The translations under genes and the position numbers were made by a program. Shown here in pieces: positions 37,401-45,369 of a DNA stretch of 45,993 nucleotides. Source of the stretch: an uncultured Opitutaceae bacterium. Lineage in GTDB: Bacteria; Verrucomicrobiota; Verrucomicrobiia; Opitutales; Opitutaceae. Location: positions 1 to 45,993 of the forward strand of contig CALAOT010000023.1 in NCBI GenBank assembly GCA_937889545.1. The letters are read 5' to 3'. Positions within the stretch are counted from its first letter, which is position 1. Each line of letters begins with the position of its first letter. The notes beneath the pieces were generated by a model. The model was not told where the DNA came from. It saw only the letters and a list, made by a program, of their open reading frames with translations, and did not search any database.

Positions 37401-37496
37401 CAGAAGCGACGCCGAGCGCAGGCCCACAAAAAGGATCAGCAGGCTGACGACCGAGGCGAGGACCGGCCGCCTGATGAAGAGGTCCGTGAAGTTCAT
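34407..37496 (-). CDS. RND multidrug efflux pump, inner-membrane transporter (HAE1/AcrB family)
   Basis: A 1029-residue proton-driven exporter that spans the periplasm with its adaptor. The start MNFTDLFIRRPVLASVVSLL is the AcrB-type N-terminus. GLVVDDAIVVVENIHRHMEEG in TM4 carries the paired proton-relay Asp residues, and LISKHGILIVQFANQL in TM10 carries the relay Lys. Two large periplasmic loops are present, and full length matches AcrB (1049). It overlaps the adaptor gene by an ATGA junction. No outer-membrane channel gene is in the window, so a TolC-like partner must be encoded elsewhere. Substrates are unknown. Confidence 0.95.
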   Translation of the reverse strand: MNFTDLFIRRPVLASVVSLLILFVGLRSASLLNVRQYPVSNSAIVTVSTVYTGASADLIQGFITTPLEKQIASADGIDYIESSSAPGASTITVHLVLNYDPNAAVAQVISKIDKVRNQLPSGALPPTIDVQVGETTAAMYLSFASDQLDSNQITDYLTRVVQPKLASISGVQSAQILGARVFAMRIWLKSDRLAAYGLSPAQVSAALAANNALAAVGATKGSFISVNLNAATDLHTADEFRRMVVKQRNGAIIRLGDVADVVLGAESYDTVVRFSGESATFIGISVLPTANSLDVIDRVKVAIPQIQAELPAGLQVTVPYDSTAYIHDAINEVTRTLVEALLIVIAVIYLFLGSVRSVIIPIVAMPLSLVGACFLMLAMGFTINLLTLLAMVLAIGLVVDDAIVVVENIHRHMEEGMGPLDAALKGARELGGPVIAMTITLAAVYAPIGFQGGLTGTLFREFAFTLVGAVIISGVVALTLSPMMCSRLLRHDAEKRGFAYHLDVAFENLRARFEALLASVMRTWPVMLVVPVVALALLWPFYSMTKQELAPDEDQGIIIALSTGAPDANVDQTAIYGSKVEKAFRSFPETRNVFQLFGALSSSASSGVANTAIGGMVFKPWSERTRGTIEVLPQVTAKLSTIAGFKTAAFLRPSLPGGGSGLPVQFVVLSTDTPEHMAQVADGLVASSMQSGLFAYADSSLKLDQPRGDLVIDRDKAAVLGVNMQEVANDVGSLLGGGYVNYFNIQGNSYKVIPQIERVGRLNPQQLSDYYVSTGNGPLVPLSTFASIRFEVQPQTLNHFQQLNSATISLAMRAGVSQGQALDYLRGQASKLFPQGYTMDYGGQSRQYVQEGSSLVLAFAFGAVIIFLVLAAQFESFRDPLIILLGSVPMTLAAALAFLFLGFSTINIYTQVGFITLVGLISKHGILIVQFANQLQEEGMEKLAAIKHATGVRLRPILMTTAAMVLGTVPLVIATGAGAASRYAMGIVIVTGMTVGTFFTLFVVPSVYMLIASDQRAKRPSASIEQAHS

Positions 37497-38632
37497 CAGG
37501 TGTTCGGCGGGACCGGCGCGGGGTTGGACGCCGGCTGCGCGGCATTGTCGACGGCGACCGGCGACCCGTTGCGCAGCTTGAGCTGGCCGGCCGTCACGAC
37601 CTCGTCCCCTGCGTTGACCCCCTTCACGACGGCGACCTGGTCGCCGCGGGTCTCGCCGAGCGTCACGAAATGCTGCCGCGCGACAAGGAGCTGCCCGCCG
37701 GACTCGGTCTTCGTCCGCTCGACGACGTAGACGGCGGCGCCGTACGGATTGTACACGATGGCGGTTTCGGGAAGGGTGACAAAGCGGTCCTCGCGCGGCA
37801 GGATGAGGTCGACGCCCGCGAACATCCCCGGGACCAGGCGCTCGTCGGCGTTCCGGACCGTCGCCTGCACCTGGATGTTGCGCGTCGCCTCGTCGACCGT
37901 CGAATTGAGCGCATTGACCTTGCCCTCGAAGGCGACGCCCGGAAAGGCGTCCACGGTCATGCGGACCGTCTGGCCCGCGTGGAGGTCACCCACGTCCTGC
38001 TGGGGAAGCGAGAAATTGACGTAGATCGGGTCGAGCGTCTGCAGCGTCACGATCGGCGCGCCGGCCGGGAGGAACTGGCCGAGGTTCACCTGGCGGATCC
38101 CGAGGACGCCGGAGAACGGCGCGCGGATCGTCTTTTTCCCGATTAGCGCGCGCTCGTTCTCGACGGCGGAGGAGGACTCCCGACACAGGGCCTCGGCGCT
38201 GTCGAGGTCCGCCTGGGAATTGGTGTCCTTCGCCCGCAGCTCCCGCGCCCGATTGAGCGTCAGGAGGGCCAGGTCCGCCTGGGCCTGGAGGCCGCTCAGC
38301 TGGGCCGTGTCCGTCGATATGTCCTGCTGGAGCAGGAGATCGCCGGCCTTGACGTGCTGGCCGGACTCGAAGGCGATCCTGACGGCCGAGCCCTCGATCT
38401 GGTTGCTGACGGTCACGCCCTGGACCGCGGCAAGGCTGCCCACCGAGTGGAACTGGCGCTGCCACACGGTGGCCGGCGCGATCGCGGTCGATACCATCGC
38501 CGGAGGATACACCGCCGCGGCCGCGCGGGCCCGCAGCGTCTGGACGGTCCGGATTTTGTATGCCGCGATTGCGCCGACGACGAGGATCACCGCGGCCAAC
38601 ATGGCGAGGGTGCGTTTGGCCATTATTGTCAT
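37496..38632 (-). CDS. RND efflux periplasmic adaptor (MFP) subunit
   Basis: A 378-residue membrane-fusion protein. An N-terminal membrane anchor (LAMLAAVILVVGAIAAY, no lipobox Cys) precedes the lipoyl halves VSNQIEGSAVRIAFESGQHVKAGDLL and KKTIRAPFSGVLGIRQVNLGQFL, which flank a short alpha-hairpin. Beta-barrel and membrane-proximal domains follow. A Pro/Asn-rich tail ends the protein. The start is the ATG at 38632, or 38623 three codons later. The stop overlaps the RND gene start, so the two are coupled. It is divergent from the M28 peptidase gene across about 145 bp with no recognisable repressor gene nearby. Confidence 0.93.
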   Translation of the reverse strand: MTIMAKRTLAMLAAVILVVGAIAAYKIRTVQTLRARAAAAVYPPAMVSTAIAPATVWQRQFHSVGSLAAVQGVTVSNQIEGSAVRIAFESGQHVKAGDLLLQQDISTDTAQLSGLQAQADLALLTLNRARELRAKDTNSQADLDSAEALCRESSSAVENERALIGKKTIRAPFSGVLGIRQVNLGQFLPAGAPIVTLQTLDPIYVNFSLPQQDVGDLHAGQTVRMTVDAFPGVAFEGKVNALNSTVDEATRNIQVQATVRNADERLVPGMFAGVDLILPREDRFVTLPETAIVYNPYGAAVYVVERTKTESGGQLLVARQHFVTLGETRGDQVAVVKGVNAGDEVVTAGQLKLRNGSPVAVDNAAQPASNPAPVPPNT

Positions 38633-38777
38633 ACTAGGCTAGGGTTGGAAAACGATGGAGGGGCATAGCAAGCGGATTATGGCCGGCTTTGCAAACAGAT
38701 CAGGGCCCGGGCCGGCATCCGGAGCGGGACGCCGCCTCTCACGCACCTTGACTCGCCCGAAAGGCTGCGCTCACTCG

Positions 38778-40169
38778 ATGGCCATGCGCGCCAGCGCCCC
38801 ATTCCTGCTCGCCGCGGCATTGGCGGCACCGGCCCCTGCCTCGGAGGCTCCGCCGCCGTCCCCCGCCCACGCCGTCGACCCCGACGTCAGGGAGATCGTC
38901 TCGGGCATCTCCCCCGAGAGGATCCAGCGCTCGATCTACGTCCTCGCCAGCTTCAAGACGCGGCACACGCTCTCGGACCCGCTTCCGAGCGGCGACGGGA
39001 TAGGCGGGGCGGCGTCCTGGATTCGCGCGGAGTTCGACCGTGCGTCGGCCCAGGCGGGGGGGCGGCTGAAGGTCGAGCTCGACAGCTTCGAGCAGCCCCC
39101 CTCGCCGCCCCGGAACCCGCAGAAGGCCCAGATCACGAACATCGTCGCGACGCTCAAGGGGACCGACCCGGATTCCGAGGGCAGGACCCTGGTCGTGAGC
39201 GGACACTACGATTCCCGGGCGACGAGCCTCCTGGATGCGGCAAGCCCCGCGCCCGGCGCCGATGACGACGCGTCCGGGGTCGCGTCGGTCCTCGAGGTCG
39301 CGCGCGTACTGTCCCATTTCAAGTTCAGGGCCACGATCGTCTTCCTGGCGGTCGCGGGCGAGGAGCAGGGCCTGTACGGCTCCACGCACTGGGCTCAGGG
39401 CGCGAAGGAGAGGCGGGCCGACATCGAGGCCATGCTGGACAACGACATCATCGGGAGCAGCCGGTCCGAGGGCGGAAAGGTCGACCGCGGGACCGTGCGG
39501 CTCTTTGCCCAGGGCATTCCGCCGGTGGCTGCCCCCGACGAGGGCCTGACGGCCCTGATCAGGGCCGGCGGAGAGAACGACACGCCGCCGCGCGAGCTCG
39601 CCCGCGCGGTAAGGGAGATCGCCGCGGCCTACGTGCCGTCGATGAATGTCCGCGTGGTCTACAGGGCCGACCGGTACCTCAGGGGCGGGGACCATCTGCC
39701 GTTCCTCGAGCGAGGCTACCCCGCGGTCAGGTTCACCGAGCCCGCCGAGGACTTCAGGCGCCAGCACCAGGACGTCCGCGAGGAGAAGGGCGTCCAGTAC
39801 GGCGACACGCCCGACCACGTCGATTTCGCGTACACGGCCGACGTGGCCCGGGTGAACGCCGCCGCCCTCGCGGTCCTGGCCCGTGCGCCCGCCCCGCCGC
39901 GCGACGTGCAGATCGAGGCCGCGCGGCTGGAGAACGACACGACGCTCAGATGGGCGCCGAATCCCGAGCCGGACCTCGCCGGCTACAGGATCGTCTGGCG
40001 CGAGACGACCTCGCCCTTCTGGGAGCACGGGCTGGACCTCCCCAGGAACGTCACCCGGACAACGGTGCGGGATGTGTCCAAGGACAACGTGGTCTTCGGG
40101 GTCGAGGCGTTCGACGCGGCGGGCCACGCGAGCCCCGCGGTCTTTCCGAGGGCCCGCACGACGCTCTAG
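38778..40169 (+). CDS. Secreted M28-family zinc peptidase with C-terminal FN3-like domain
   Basis: A 463-residue exported peptidase. The signal sequence is MRASAPFLLAAALAAPAPASEA. The di-zinc ligands are His143 (SGHYDSR), Asp163 (ADDDASG), the catalytic Glu pair 195-196 (AGEEQGLYGS), Asp221/223 (DNDIIG) and a distal His (PDHVDFAY), all in the M28 order. From about residue 375 an FN3-like domain follows (LRWAPNPEPDLAGYRIVWRETT), ending near ARTTL. The ATG at 38778 begins the signal peptide; the same frame is open 41 codons farther upstream without a signal-like sequence. Likely an extracellular aminopeptidase feeding on proteins. Confidence 0.9.
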   Translation: MAMRASAPFLLAAALAAPAPASEAPPPSPAHAVDPDVREIVSGISPERIQRSIYVLASFKTRHTLSDPLPSGDGIGGAASWIRAEFDRASAQAGGRLKVELDSFEQPPSPPRNPQKAQITNIVATLKGTDPDSEGRTLVVSGHYDSRATSLLDAASPAPGADDDASGVASVLEVARVLSHFKFRATIVFLAVAGEEQGLYGSTHWAQGAKERRADIEAMLDNDIIGSSRSEGGKVDRGTVRLFAQGIPPVAAPDEGLTALIRAGGENDTPPRELARAVREIAAAYVPSMNVRVVYRADRYLRGGDHLPFLERGYPAVRFTEPAEDFRRQHQDVREEKGVQYGDTPDHVDFAYTADVARVNAAALAVLARAPAPPRDVQIEAARLENDTTLRWAPNPEPDLAGYRIVWRETTSPFWEHGLDLPRNVTRTTVRDVSKDNVVFGVEAFDAAGHASPAVFPRARTTL

Positions 40170-40270
40170 GGGCGGGTTACAGGAACGCCTCGGCCGGCAG
40201 GCGCCCGCCGCTTTGCACTCGACCCCGGCAGGGCGCCGGTCAAAAACCCCGTCCACCAAAGGATGCCGTC

Positions 40271-41026
40271 GTGACCCACGGGGAGCAGTATGACTGGTTC
40301 GGGCTGTTTGCGCCGGAGCATGGCGTGCACCGGGCCCCGCCCCCAAAGGCGGAGGGGCCGGGGGACGGCATCGTCTTCAGGCGGAGCGCGGGCGCGCGGA
40401 CCTACAGGCTCTCCCTCGGCCCCGACGGCGTGGCCGTGGCGACGATCCCGCCGCGCGGGTCGATGCGCGAGGCCGAGCGGTTCGTTGAGCTGAACCGAAA
40501 GTGGCTTGAGCGGGCGAGGGAGCGCCAGCGGCGGCGGCCGCGCGCCGCGGACGTCTGGACGGTCGGTACGCGCGTTCTTTGGAGGGGGGATCTTGCCGAG
40601 ATACGGCGGGCCGCCGCCGGCGACCGCCCGTCCGTGTGCCTAGGGGCGGACGTGTTCCGGGTGCCGCGGCTGGGGGACGATTTGCGGCCCGCACTCCATG
40701 CCCGCTTCATCCGGCTCGCCAAGGTCGAATTGCCGGCGCGGGCGTGGGAGCTGGCGGCGCAGACGGGGATGGACGTCAAGCGCGTCTCGGTGCGCGACCA
40801 GCGCACGCGCTGGGGATCCTGCACCGCGGCGGGGGCGATCTCGCTCAACTGGAGGCTGATCCTGACGCCCGAATTCGTCCGGGACTACATCATCCACCAC
40901 GAGCTCATGCACCTGAGGGAGATGAACCACTCGCCGCGGTTCTGGGCGTGCGTTGGGGAGGTCTTTCCGCGCTGGCGGGAGGCGGAGGCGTGGATCAAGC
41001 GCAACGGCGGCTACGCGGGGCTTTAG
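40271..41026 (+). CDS. YgjP/WssP-like M48-type metal-dependent hydrolase
   Basis: A 251-residue protein whose C-terminal half carries RVSVRDQRTRWGSC and the zinc motif HHELMHLREMNHSPRFW, the SprT/YgjP (DUF45) signature. The function of this family is poorly known; proteolysis is presumed. I use the GTG at 40271. The same frame is open far upstream, but that part lies inside the M28 gene and is not coding. The first 60 residues are less conserved. The 101-bp gap before it has no obvious terminator. Confidence 0.83.
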   Translation: MTHGEQYDWFGLFAPEHGVHRAPPPKAEGPGDGIVFRRSAGARTYRLSLGPDGVAVATIPPRGSMREAERFVELNRKWLERARERQRRRPRAADVWTVGTRVLWRGDLAEIRRAAAGDRPSVCLGADVFRVPRLGDDLRPALHARFIRLAKVELPARAWELAAQTGMDVKRVSVRDQRTRWGSCTAAGAISLNWRLILTPEFVRDYIIHHELMHLREMNHSPRFWACVGEVFPRWREAEAWIKRNGGYAGL

Positions 41027-41128
41027 GGGAACGAAAGGCGGCAGGGGCTGTCGGGCTTGTGAACGACCGCGATGCCACGGAACCCCGAAACCTCACCCTC
41101 CCCAGCGCGGGCTCACCCAAGGCGCCTG

Positions 41129-41305
41129 GTGGCGGCCGGGAAGAAGGGGCGACGCGTGGTGCGCAGCCTGGCGCAGGGCACCCTCCTCGCCGCGGGACTC
41201 GCGGCCGCCCAGGTCAGCTTCCCCGAGATCGACTCGAGGTTCCACCTGTTCGATCCCGCGCTCCTGGACCGGCTTCAAGCGCCGATCACCCGCCACCACG
41301 AGTAG
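41129..41305 (+). CDS. Small hypothetical protein with a possible N-terminal membrane or signal segment
   Basis: A frame of 58 residues from a GTG at 41129 (or 77 residues from an ATG at 41072) between the YgjP-like gene and the FKBP gene. It has a basic N-region (GKKGRRVVRS), a hydrophobic run (LAQGTLLAAGLAAAQVS), and then a polar tail FPEIDSRFHLFDPALLDRLQ. No family is recognised. It ends 3 bp before the convergent FKBP stop. The frame reads more like protein than the alternatives on either strand, but the evidence is thin. Confidence 0.4.
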   Translation: MAAGKKGRRVVRSLAQGTLLAAGLAAAQVSFPEIDSRFHLFDPALLDRLQAPITRHHE

Positions 41306-41308
41306 CGG

Positions 41309-41842
41309 TCAGTGGAAATCGACGAGCTCGACGTCGAATACGAGCGTCGCGTGGTAGGGGACGGAAGGGGGGCGGTTGCTTCCGTCGTAGCCGAGCCAGT
41401 AGGGGATGATCAGCGTTCTCTTGGCCCCCTTCCTCATGGTGAGGAACGCCTCGTCCCAGCCCTTGATCACCTTTCCCATGCCCACCTGGAAGGTCAGCGG
41501 GTGGCCATGCGCGTACGAGCTGTCGAAGGCGGTTCCGTCGAGAAGGCGCCCGACGTAGTCTGCGGTCACGGTGCCCCCTATCCGAGGGGTCGCCGTCCCG
41601 GCGCCCGGCGCCCGGTTCAGGTACATCAGGCCCGACGGGGACGTGTACGCGTTGGGATACGCCTCCCTGATCAGGCGCGCGTCCTCCGCGGGCAGCTGCG
41701 ACGTGTGTTCGGCCAGCGCGGCGCGCATCGCGGAACTGGTCGGCTCGCCGGGATTCTTGCGCGCGAACATTCCCGAGCGGACGACCAGCGCGAGCGTCAG
41801 AAGGGCGGCGCCGAGCAGAAGGACGTAGACGTAACTCCGCAT
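41309..41842 (-). CDS. FKBP-type peptidyl-prolyl isomerase, membrane-anchored
   Basis: A 177-residue protein with an N-terminal membrane segment (YVYVLLLGAALLTLALVV) and an FKBP domain in the C-terminal 110 residues. GGTVTADYVGRLLDGTAFDSSYAHG, VIKGWDEAFLTMRKGAKRTLIIP and YHATLVFDVELVDF are FKBP motifs including the aromatic pocket. It catalyses prolyl cis-trans isomerisation, probably on the periplasmic side. The ATG at 41842 starts just before the membrane segment; upstream in-frame codons look non-coding. It is divergent from the ABC transporter genes across about 100 bp. Confidence 0.9.
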   Translation of the reverse strand: MRSYVYVLLLGAALLTLALVVRSGMFARKNPGEPTSSAMRAALAEHTSQLPAEDARLIREAYPNAYTSPSGLMYLNRAPGAGTATPRIGGTVTADYVGRLLDGTAFDSSYAHGHPLTFQVGMGKVIKGWDEAFLTMRKGAKRTLIIPYWLGYDGSNRPPSVPYHATLVFDVELVDFH

Positions 41843-41945
41843 GGAAGCTGCCTGAGGAGCAAGAGCACGCCGGGCCGGATGGCAACACGCCATTGAAGGA
41901 AAAGACGTATTGCCATCCCGGCCGCCGTGCCTTTCACAAGCGGCG

Positions 41946-42905
41946 ATGCCAAACCCGCCGGCCAGGACCCCAGACGCTTCGCCGGCCGCCGTGGATGTGA
42001 GGGGCCTCGTCAAGCACTACGGAAGCGTGGAGGCGCTCCGGGGCGTCGACGTCCGGGTCGAGCAGGGGGAGATGTTCGCCCTTCTGGGGCCAAACGGGGC
42101 GGGCAAGACGACCCTATTCTCGATCCTTGCGACCCTGCGCACGCCGACATCCGGCTCGGCCCTGGTGCTCGGGCGGGACGTGGTCGCGGAGCGCGACGCG
42201 ATCCGGCGCGAAATGGGGATCGTCTTCCAGGAGCCGGCGATCGAGCAGCGGCTGAGCGGCCGCGACAACCTGTTCCTGATGGGCCTGCTCTACGGCCTCA
42301 CGATAGCCGGGGCCCGAAAGAGGGCTTCCGAGGTCCTGGAGCAGCTCGGCATCTCGGACCTGGCGGACAGGCGCGCGCAGCAGCTTTCCGGGGGGCAGCG
42401 CAGGAAGCTTGAACTGGCCCGCGCGCTCGTGGCCGATCCGCGGATCCTGTTTCTCGACGAGGCCACGCTCGGCCTGGACGTCGATGCGCGCCGCACGTTC
42501 TGGGGGCAGGTGCGCAGCCTCGCGGACGCGGGGCGCACGGTGTTCTTCACGACCCACTACATGGAGGAGGCCGACGTGGCCGACAGGATCGCGCTGATAG
42601 ATTTCGGCGTCATCGTGGCGCTGGGGACTCCCAGGGAGCTGAAGGCCCGGCTCGGGGGAGGGATCGTGAGCCTGACGACGGACGACAACCTCCGCGCGCG
42701 CGCCTGGCTGTCGGAACACGGATTTGAGCCGGAACCGGGGGGCCAGGAGATCATGCTGCTCCATGCCGACCCCGCAGCCGTACTGCCGGAGCTGCTCCGC
42801 AACCTTCCCGTGCGGGTCGAGCGCGCGGAGGTCCACGTGCCGAGCCTGGCGGACGTGTTCCTCAAGCTTACGGGCCGCGGGCTCGAAGGGGGGAGCAAGC
42901 CATGA
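41946..42905 (+). CDS. ABC-2 type exporter ATPase (DrrA-like)
   Basis: A 319-residue ATPase. Walker A is GPNGAGKT at 48-55, the signature LSGGQ at 147-151, Walker B LFLDEAT at 168-174 and the switch His at 204 (FTTHYMEEAD). Walker B ends DEAT rather than the usual DEPT. The C-terminal accessory region is like that of DrrA/NodI exporters. I use the ATG at 41946; an upstream ATG at 41910 would add 12 residues. The permease gene starts at 42902, overlapping the stop by 4 bp. Substrate is unknown. Confidence 0.92.
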   Translation: MPNPPARTPDASPAAVDVRGLVKHYGSVEALRGVDVRVEQGEMFALLGPNGAGKTTLFSILATLRTPTSGSALVLGRDVVAERDAIRREMGIVFQEPAIEQRLSGRDNLFLMGLLYGLTIAGARKRASEVLEQLGISDLADRRAQQLSGGQRRKLELARALVADPRILFLDEATLGLDVDARRTFWGQVRSLADAGRTVFFTTHYMEEADVADRIALIDFGVIVALGTPRELKARLGGGIVSLTTDDNLRARAWLSEHGFEPEPGGQEIMLLHADPAAVLPELLRNLPVRVERAEVHVPSLADVFLKLTGRGLEGGSKP

Positions 42906-43684
42906 TCCGCGGGATAGTCGCCGTCGTCATCCTCGACCTGAAGCGGTTCTGGGTGGACCGCGTGCGGCTGGTCGTGGGGCTGGCCCAGCCCCTGCTCTAT
43001 CTCTTTGTGCTCGGCGCCGGAATCGGCGCGAGTTCGCGGATGGGCGGCGGCGACTACAGGCGTTTCATCTTCCCCGGGACGATGGGGCTGTCGCTCCTCT
43101 TCTCGGCGACGTTCGCCGCGATCACCATCGTCTTTGACCGCCAGATCGGGTTCTTCAAGGCGGTGCTCGTGGCCCCGATCCCCAGGCCGGCGATCGCGCT
43201 CGGAAAGATCATCGCGGGCGCCATCCAGTCGATTGTGCAGGGGATGGTCCTCCTGCCCTTCGCACCGCTCGCGGGGGCCTCCCTGGGTCCCCTCCAGACG
43301 GTCGAGATGATCGGCGCCATGGCGCTTGCCGCGCTCACGTTTTCCACGATGGGCGTGGCCATCGCGTGCCGCTTCAATTCAACCACGGTTTTCCCGGTGG
43401 CCAGCAACGCGGTGCTGATGCCCATGTTCTTCCTGTCGGGAGGCCTATACCCGCTCAAGGTCGCGCCCCACTGGATGCAGGTGGCGGCGCATTTCGACCC
43501 GGTCGCCTACGCGGTCGACCTGATGCGCGGGGTGGTGCTCGGGGAGTTCTTCTTTCCGGTCGCCCTCTCGCTGGGCGCGCTTGCGCTGACGATGGTCCTT
43601 TTGGTGTCGGCCTCCGTGAGGGTCTTCAACCGGGGGGAGGACGACTCGAGCCTGGGCGCCAGCCGGTTGGGGTGGAGGCGGTAG
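42902..43684 (+). CDS. ABC-2 type exporter permease
   Basis: A 260-residue membrane protein of the ABC-2 (DrrB/NodJ) family with six hydrophobic segments. VVGLAQPLLYLFVLGAGIG and FIFPGTMGLSLLFSATF are near the N-terminus. The family motif around the fourth helix is FPVASNAVLMPMFFLSGGLYPL. It pairs with the preceding ATPase through a 4-bp overlap and would dimerise. Its stop lies 3 bp from the convergent prepilin-like gene, leaving no room for a terminator. Confidence 0.9.
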   Translation: MIRGIVAVVILDLKRFWVDRVRLVVGLAQPLLYLFVLGAGIGASSRMGGGDYRRFIFPGTMGLSLLFSATFAAITIVFDRQIGFFKAVLVAPIPRPAIALGKIIAGAIQSIVQGMVLLPFAPLAGASLGPLQTVEMIGAMALAALTFSTMGVAIACRFNSTTVFPVASNAVLMPMFFLSGGLYPLKVAPHWMQVAAHFDPVAYAVDLMRGVVLGEFFFPVALSLGALALTMVLLVSASVRVFNRGEDDSSLGASRLGWRR

Positions 43685-43687
43685 CCG

Positions 43688-44044
43688 TCAGTTCGAGTAC
43701 GTGATCGTCCGGGTGCCGGCGACCCCGGCGATCGTCACGGTCGTTCCCTGGGTATAGTAGCTTGGGTACGACTCGCTCGCGACCGAGTTGAGCGCCTTGA
43801 TGTAGGTGGTCGGACCAACCAGGTCGGTGAGCGACACGGTTGATACGCCCGACTCCATGAAGTATTGGTCTGCCGCGGACGAGAGTTGCCGGGCATTGTT
43901 AAGCACCGCCTTGTCTTGGGTCGCACTCGTGACGCGTTGAAAGGCGGGAATGGCCATCGTGGCCAGGAGGCCGATGATGACGACGACTATCATTATCTCA
44001 ACCAAGGTGAAACCCCGGTAAGCGGCTCGGAATGATGAATGCAT
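43688..44044 (-). CDS. Prepilin-like protein with class III-type cleavage motif
   Basis: A 118-residue protein. The leader MHSSFRAAYRG is followed by FTLVEIMIVVVIIGLLATMAI, the prepilin peptidase site (Gly11/Phe12, Glu at mature position 5) plus the hydrophobic helix of type IV pilins and type II secretion pseudopilins. A short globular part follows with ALNSVASESYPSYYTQG and no cysteine pair. No other pilus or secretion genes are nearby, so it is an isolated pseudopilin, common in Verrucomicrobiota. An open frame continues upstream of the ATG at 44044 but reads as non-coding. The 209-bp region before it is comparatively A/T-rich and may contain its promoter. Confidence 0.85.
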   Translation of the reverse strand: MHSSFRAAYRGFTLVEIMIVVVIIGLLATMAIPAFQRVTSATQDKAVLNNARQLSSAADQYFMESGVSTVSLTDLVGPTTYIKALNSVASESYPSYYTQGTTVTIAGVAGTRTITYSN

Positions 44045-44253
44045 TGGAATGAAATGGCCGCGCTTCCGGCCATTCACAGTGTGGCCATCTTTGGGGCGAA
44101 GGCACGCCGGGAGATTGCGATTGAGCAAAGTATTGGGAAAAAATTGTAAAAAACAGTGGCTTCCGGGGGTTTTGACGGCCGGTGAAATGGTGGATTTGGC
44201 GTACCGAGGCTGATGGTTTGATGGCCCACGCAGCCAGGCGATCCTGCAACCCT

Positions 44254-45369
44254 TTATGGCAAAGCGAGTTTCCCTATGAGTCCATCCAGCATGGCATCGG
44301 CGGACAGTTTTATTCTGCGGCTGTCGGTTTGTAAAATATTCGGTAAAATTGCCGCCGACTGGGCCGCATATCTGGCCGCCCGCACCCGAGATTCCGCCAA
44401 AAAGGCCTTCTTTGCCTTCATGAGGGACCCGTTGGAGATGAGGTCCTGCGGGTCGCCGGGCAGTCCGGTGAACCGTCTGACGAGGGACTTCCCAACCCAC
44501 AGGATCCATTCGTCCTTGTCGGCGAAATAGATCGCGAGCGCGCCGTTCCCCTCGTCCCCGAGCGCGCGGGCCAGTCCGTCGGCGAACGCGCCGGGAGTGT
44601 CGGCGCCGGGTCCCGGGGCGAACCTTGCGAAGACTCGGGCCGTGATCCGCGTGCCCGTTGCGCGCTCCACGTTGTTCAGCTTGAAGTTGAAGTTGCGCGC
44701 GCGCGGCGGATCCGATGGAAGGAGCTTGTCGGGGTCGTCAAAGTGGGCCTTCGGTCCCGGCTCCCTTTCGCTCCCGTATCCCGGCGTCCTGGCCACGCGT
44801 TCCCGAAAAGTGGCGTCATCGGCTCGGAATGCCTGCGCAGCCGCTCCTATCCGCAAGATCCGGACCCGCATGGCGTCGCCCTGGACGACCTTCGGGAGGA
44901 CGTCCAGCCCGCGCACGGTGCGGCCAAAAACCGAGTGGAGGTAGTCCAGCCGGCCGGCCGGGGCCAGGGTGATGAAGAACTGCGAGCCGTTCGTGTCGGG
45001 TCCGTCGTTCGCCATCGACAGGACCCCCGCCGAATCGTGGCTCAGGCCCGGGCCGAATTCATCCGGGAACGCGTAGCCGGGTCCGCCATCGCCGGTTCCA
45101 AGCGGGTCTCCGCCCTGGATGACGAAGCCGGGGACGACGCGGTGGAACCAGAGCCCGTCGAAGAACGGCTTGCGGGGCGCGGGTCCGAGCGTCCCCTCCG
45201 CCAGCCCGACGAAACTCGTCACCGCGAGGGGGGCCTTCGCGTACTCGAGCACGCAGGTGATGGCGCCCCTGGGGGTGGAGATCTCGGCGTACATCCCATC
45301 CGGGAGGCGCCCGTCCCGCGCGGACGCCGCGAGAGGCCCCAGGAGGAGCAGGGCCGCGGTGCGTTTCAA
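44254..45369 (-). CDS. Secreted cyclophilin-type peptidyl-prolyl isomerase with an extra C-terminal domain
   Basis: A 371-residue protein. A signal-like start (LKRTAALLLLGPLAASA) precedes a cyclophilin domain (about residues 25-175) with LWFHRVVPGFVIQGGDP, GVLSMANDGPDTNGSQFFIT and YLHSVFGRTVRGLDVL, the bacterial PpiA/B pattern. The remaining roughly 190 residues are unusual. They contain RITARVFARFAPGPG, GNGALAIYFADKDEWILWVG and KSLVRRFTG, which resemble the core of TPM (Psb32-like) domains; that is an inference. A TTG at 45367-45369 overlaps the stop of ppnP (TTGA) and is the best start because it begins the signal peptide. A TTG at 45396 is an alternative. Confidence 0.78.
   Translation of the reverse strand: MKRTAALLLLGPLAASARDGRLPDGMYAEISTPRGAITCVLEYAKAPLAVTSFVGLAEGTLGPAPRKPFFDGLWFHRVVPGFVIQGGDPLGTGDGGPGYAFPDEFGPGLSHDSAGVLSMANDGPDTNGSQFFITLAPAGRLDYLHSVFGRTVRGLDVLPKVVQGDAMRVRILRIGAAAQAFRADDATFRERVARTPGYGSEREPGPKAHFDDPDKLLPSDPPRARNFNFKLNNVERATGTRITARVFARFAPGPGADTPGAFADGLARALGDEGNGALAIYFADKDEWILWVGKSLVRRFTGLPGDPQDLISNGSLMKAKKAFLAESRVRAARYAAQSAAILPNILQTDSRRIKLSADAMLDGLIGKLALP

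Noticed and set aside
44045..44253. Possible cyclic di-GMP (GEMM) riboswitch upstream of the prepilin-like gene
   Set aside because: Fragments such as AAACC and ACGCCAAA are present, but the conserved GGGCAAACC and GACGCAAAGCC core order and the pairing do not fit.
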